Assembly: GCA_964536975.1 (NCBI GenBank)
Contig: CAZHYS010000011.1
Coordinates: 1-28,107 of the forward strand
Length of the DNA: 28,107 nt
Source: JAKQDP01 sp964536975
GTDB lineage: Bacteria; Patescibacteriota; Patescibacteriia; 2-01-FULL-39-33
Direction of reading: 5' to 3'
In this document: in pieces, positions 25,225 to 28,107 of the stretch
Layout of the letters: every line of letters starts with the position of its first letter
How positions within the stretch are numbered: position 1 is the first letter of the stretch
Made by a program: the position numbers and the translations under genes
The notes under the pieces: model-generated
What the model saw: the letters and a program-made list of their open reading frames with translations, nothing else
Databases searched by the model: none
Told to the model about the DNA's origin: nothing

Positions 25225-28107
25225 TTAGGGTTGAGTAGAAGTGGCGGTAGGGGTGGCTTCGGGCATGCCGATGGCCGAATCAAGGTACTCGCAAGAACCA
25301 TCATTATCGGTGGCTTCAATACTGAAATTAGAGGCCGATCCATCGGTACAACCAAATACCAGTTCCTCCTGGACACCCGCAACATCAGGAGTCGTCTCCT
25401 CTTTATTGTCGCTAATAAGCGCGCCTATTGCCGCCCAGTCAAAAGACATATCTTGAGACAAGGATTGAGACAATACGACGGTAAATGAAGATTCGGTTTG
25501 ATTGGTAATCCAATAACTGCTGCCAAGTAATTCGCTTTGAGGGGTGGCAAACACCTTCGGCGTACCCTGATAAGCAGAAGAAAATTCTACTGTGGTGCTG
25601 GTAGCGCCGGCTAAAATAATCGCTGTGCCCGCTTGATCGCCGCTGACATAAAGTTTACCCTCTATCTCTACGTCATCTTCAAAAACCACCTTGCCTCGAA
25701 AGCCAGCCTCACCATGGATATAAATCGTGCCGTAAAAAGTCGCCGCTTCACCAACTGTCAGGGTATTGACTGATAATTCAGGGTTGTCAATGACCTGAAT
25801 AGGCGTAGTTGTGGCCGCAATCAATGGATCAATAACATCGGATAAACCCTGAATCCCCAACAAAGCAATCATGGCCGCGTCTTGCGCGGCAATCGTTTTA
25901 TTGTCGCCAAGACCAAAAGCGGCGTACCAATCTTCCGCCATCACGCCGAAGTGACGAATATGATCATCTTCAGCAATATAATTGTATTCAAATAGCTCTA
26001 ATTGGCTTATTTTCGTTAATGCCCCTTGAGGATCAATGGCAAAAAAATTCTCCTTATACTCTCTTGACGAAGCATTGGTCCAAACACCGCCAGCAGTCAA
26101 TTTGGCGCCAGAATCATCAAGAATGCTATTATTGGAGGTGGTATTTTCAATATAAATTACCGCGTCAACACCATCGGTGCCGACAAAATACCCGGCATAA
26201 TTAGTGCCAGTCGCTCCACTGGCGGCAGCATATAAGGCATAATTCGTACCGGTTGTGCCATCGGCCAACGCATAGACGCCATAATTGACATCACCACCAC
26301 TGGCATATCCATAAACGCCATAGTTATAAGTGATGCCGTTAGTATTGCCATTGGCCAAACCATAAAGACCAAAATTATTACGAAGAATAGTCTCACCTGT
26401 AACGCTACCCGAACTTGAGGATTTGCCATAAAATCCATAATTATTTTGAGTATTGGTACCGCTGGTAGCCCCGGAATTATTAACGCTTATATTAATGCCG
26501 TATAAATCATTGGTTAATGAACCACTGGTAGTCATTTTTCCTGAATCGCTAACATTCAAATTAATGCCATAATTAACGGTATTAACTGAGGTGTCATCCC
26601 CGCTTAAAGCTAAGTTAAGATTGAGGACTCGCTGATCAGTATCGTTGGCAACACTGCTCGTCTTTTGAACCGCCAGACGACTAGTGGTTGGCGTGGTTGT
26701 AGCAACCAATAAATTACCGGCAAAATAACTACTGCCAGTGCCGTCTACATATAATTGACCGTCAATTTCCACATCATCCGAAACATACAGGTCGCCAGCC
26801 GTACCAGCGCCTAAATTAATATGTCCGACAGTCGGGCTGTTATCTCCGGCCGCGCCAACCGCTAAACTGCCATAGAACTGGCTGGCATAACCAGCTGAAC
26901 CGGCGCTAATCACAGAGAATCGCTCTGTCCCCCCGGAACCGCGGACAGAAAAAAGTTCATAATCGGCCGCGTCGGGATCCAATTCGGCTCGAACGACCAG
27001 CTGATGCGGATAATTGTTGCTATCGGTATAAATTTGAAATCCTGAATCAGTATCTTGGCCGCCAAGCCGGATATTCCCTTCTACCGAGCCGACCCAAAGA
27101 TCAGGACTGTCATAATCGCCCACCCCGTCACCGGCAATATGAAGAGCGGCCGCCGGACTAGAAATGCCAATTCCTACATTACCAGAAGAATGATACAAAT
27201 CATTCCCATTTCTTGACCATAGTGTTGATGAAGCAGTCAGACTAACCCACTCCAATCCGGCATAACCCTCAAAATCAGTGCCACTCCACCTGATTGTTCC
27301 GATATTAGTACCGGTGGTATAGCCGACTCTTAATCCCCCATCAATAACTAACTTTTCCGCCGGCGTCGTAGTAGAAACTCCGATATTGCCATTTCCTTCT
27401 ATGACAAAAATATCACTGTCGGTAGAAGTGGCCACTCTTAATAAACCAGCCCCGCCAGAGCCGCGATAAATATCCAATAAATAGCTCGGACTGGAAGTGC
27501 CGATGCCCAAATAACTGCCAAAATAAGAACTGCCGCTAACCTTTACATCATCATGAAAATAAGCCGCCGACCCGACAGTTAAACCACCACTAACGAACAA
27601 ATCATTGTAGATGGTGGCTTGATTATAAACTTGCAAATCATCAATGCTCGCTTCGCCGGTGATAACAGCCGGGGTCTTCAAATAATTTAATTTAAAAACA
27701 ACAAAACTATTATTACCCGTACTGGCCAAATAGGCGTTTCCGGCGGAAATCGCCAAAGCCGAAGGCGAATTGAGTCCCGTGTCAATATACCCCCGACTTA
27801 CTATAAAATAAGAATCGTCAAAAATTGCTAATCGATTATTATCTTTATTCGCGACATAAATATATCCCCCTGATACAAAAACATCGCTCGGATTATCCAA
27901 ATTAGCGCTTGTTGTGCTTGAGTAAGAATGAATAGAATCCGGATTAGCAACATCAAACATCGCTAAGGTGTCGTTATTACCGCTGGCAACATAGGCGAAA
28001 CGACCGAGAACAAAAACACTGGTCGGATTATCAAGCCAAGCGATAGTCGTCCCTTTGGCAACAATATTATCGGGATCGGAAACATCAAAAATGGCCAGCG
28101 TGTCATT
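25225..28107 (-). CDS. Large surface or fibre protein with LVIVD repeats and S74 chaperone domain (5' end outside window)
   Basis: Open from the window edge to a TAA at 25227; 960 residues are visible and the start is missing. From the N-terminal side: LVIVD-type beta-propeller repeats (28107 to about 27690; NDTLAIFDVSDP, NDTLAMFDVANP, NNRLAIFD); fibre-like repeats with VGIGISSPAAALHI units; a Gly/Asn/Tyr-rich array (about 26500-26190); a peptidase S74 domain (about 26080-25840) with the Ser-x4-Lys dyad in SSREYKEN (first Ser at 26070-26068, Lys at 26055-26053); an H-type-lectin-like module (VFATPQSE ... FDWAAIGA); and a FGCTDGSASNF...DGSC motif. S74 domains help fibres trimerise and then cut themselves off. 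Adhesion or host contact is a likely role. Confidence 0.85.
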   Translation of the reverse strand, partial: NDTLAIFDVSDPDNIVAKGTTIAWLDNPTSVFVLGRFAYVASGNNDTLAMFDVANPDSIHSYSSTTSANLDNPSDVFVSGGYIYVANKDNNRLAIFDDSYFIVSRGYIDTGLNSPSALAISAGNAYLASTGNNSFVVFKLNYLKTPAVITGEASIDDLQVYNQATIYNDLFVSGGLTVGSAAYFHDDVKVSGSSYFGSYLGIGTSSPSYLLDIYRGSGGAGLLRVATSTDSDIFVIEGNGNIGVSTTTPAEKLVIDGGLRVGYTTGTNIGTIRWSGTDFEGYAGLEWVSLTASSTLWSRNGNDLYHSSGNVGIGISSPAAALHIAGDGVGDYDSPDLWVGSVEGNIRLGGQDTDSGFQIYTDSNNYPHQLVVRAELDPDAADYELFSVRGSGGTERFSVISAGSAGYASQFYGSLAVGAAGDNSPTVGHINLGAGTAGDLYVSDDVEIDGQLYVDGTGSSYFAGNLLVATTTPTTSRLAVQKTSSVANDTDQRVLNLNLALSGDDTSVNTVNYGINLNVSDSGKMTTSGSLTNDLYGINISVNNSGATSGTNTQNNYGFYGKSSSSGSVTGETILRNNFGLYGLANGNTNGITYNYGVYGYASGGDVNYGVYALADGTTGTNYALYAAASGATGTNYAGYFVGTDGVDAVIYIENTTSNNSILDDSGAKLTAGGVWTNASSREYKENFFAIDPQGALTKISQLELFEYNYIAEDDHIRHFGVMAEDWYAAFGLGDNKTIAAQDAAMIALLGIQGLSDVIDPLIAATTTPIQVIDNPELSVNTLTVGEAATFYGTIYIHGEAGFRGKVVFEDDVEIEGKLYVSGDQAGTAIILAGATSTTVEFSSAYQGTPKVFATPQSELLGSSYWITNQTESSFTVVLSQSLSQDMSFDWAAIGALISDNKEETTPDVAGVQEELVFGCTDGSASNFSIEATDNDGSCEYLDSAIGMPEATPTATSTQP
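26190..26500 (-). repeat. Degenerate tandem repeats encoding NYGxYxxAxGxTGTNY units
   Basis: Within the surface protein gene, units such as NYGVYGYASGGDV, NYGVYALADGTTGT, NYALYAAASGATGT and NNFGLYGLANGNTNG follow one another with a period of about 14-17 residues, giving imperfect DNA repeats of CATAATT(A/G)G-type words. They sit just ahead of the S74 domain and probably form a beta-rich shaft. Confidence 0.7.

Noticed and set aside
26019..26438. Antisense and alternative-frame ORFs within the surface protein gene
   Set aside because: They mirror the low-complexity repeats of the real frame and show no motif of their own.
1..28107. Alternative genetic code (UGA as glycine or tryptophan), as in some CPR lineages
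   Set aside because: Conserved glycines and tryptophans are encoded by ordinary codons, and TGA serves as the stop of the methyltransferase and CapA genes.
1..28107. tRNA, rRNA or other known structural RNA genes in the gaps
   Set aside because: No cloverleaf with a GTTCRA-type T arm or rRNA-like stretch was seen in the intergenic regions at 74-529, 10818-10971, 14384-14632 or 16433-16600.

Overview
The window reads as chromosome of a Candidate Phyla Radiation bacterium (Patescibacteria, most like Parcubacteria-type lineages). This assignment is inference from gene content and style: compact housekeeping genes, hardly any Shine-Dalgarno sequences, clear sigma-70 type promoters (often extended -10, TGnTAnnnT), a Trm11-like enzyme with a TEPYLGPP motif, an EF-P with an MQQRKP loop, and a very long surface protein with a peptidase S74 domain. 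The standard genetic code fits: most stops are TAA, with TGA and TAG also used.

Layout. 1-530: the first 24 codons of an unidentified minus-strand gene, behind a perfect-consensus promoter and a long leader full of nested palindromes. 530-2050: a divergent pair, an AdoMet-decarboxylase-like gene (-) and trpS (+). 2133-4738: phosphomannomutase and a bactofilin-like membrane protein (-), overlapping by one base. 4771-7675: a Trm9-like tRNA methyltransferase (-) and an Elp3 homologue (+) whose start codons lie back to back, then a NUDIX gene behind a block of short word-like repeats. 7741-8022: a small DNA-binding-type protein. 8145-10203: glyA-folD, with a promoter that suggests leaderless glyA mRNA. 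10263-12175: a DnaQ-type exonuclease (-) divergent from ychF (+), both leaders carrying a copy of one short repeat; a small membrane protein follows ychF. 12126-14383: a CapA lipoprotein and a Trm11-like methyltransferase (-).

14446-16432 is an rpsF-ssb-rpsR-efp operon preceded by a structured leader that looks like a complete attenuator: a three-way junction, an antiterminator and a terminator that exclude one another. 16601-20948 is an ftsK-rodZ-like-recA operon (-). 21093-25220 is a tightly overlapping operon: GT-C-like membrane glycosyltransferase, polyprenyl-phosphate sugar synthase-like GT2, and a second GT-C-like protein ending in an NBR1-type (FW) Ig-like domain; together they probably build and attach cell-surface glycans. 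25225-28107 is the 3' part of a large surface or fibre protein (-) with LVIVD propeller repeats, fibre-like repeats, an S74 self-cleaving chaperone domain and a C-terminal lectin-like module.

The strongest leads are the rpsF leader attenuator, the head-to-head Elp3/Trm9-like pair (predicted cm5U to mcm5U wobble-uridine pathway), the left-edge palindromic leader, the GT-C/FW fusion, and word-like repeats inserted at gene boundaries and in the elp3 interdomain linker. No tRNA, rRNA, CRISPR array or insertion sequence was seen.
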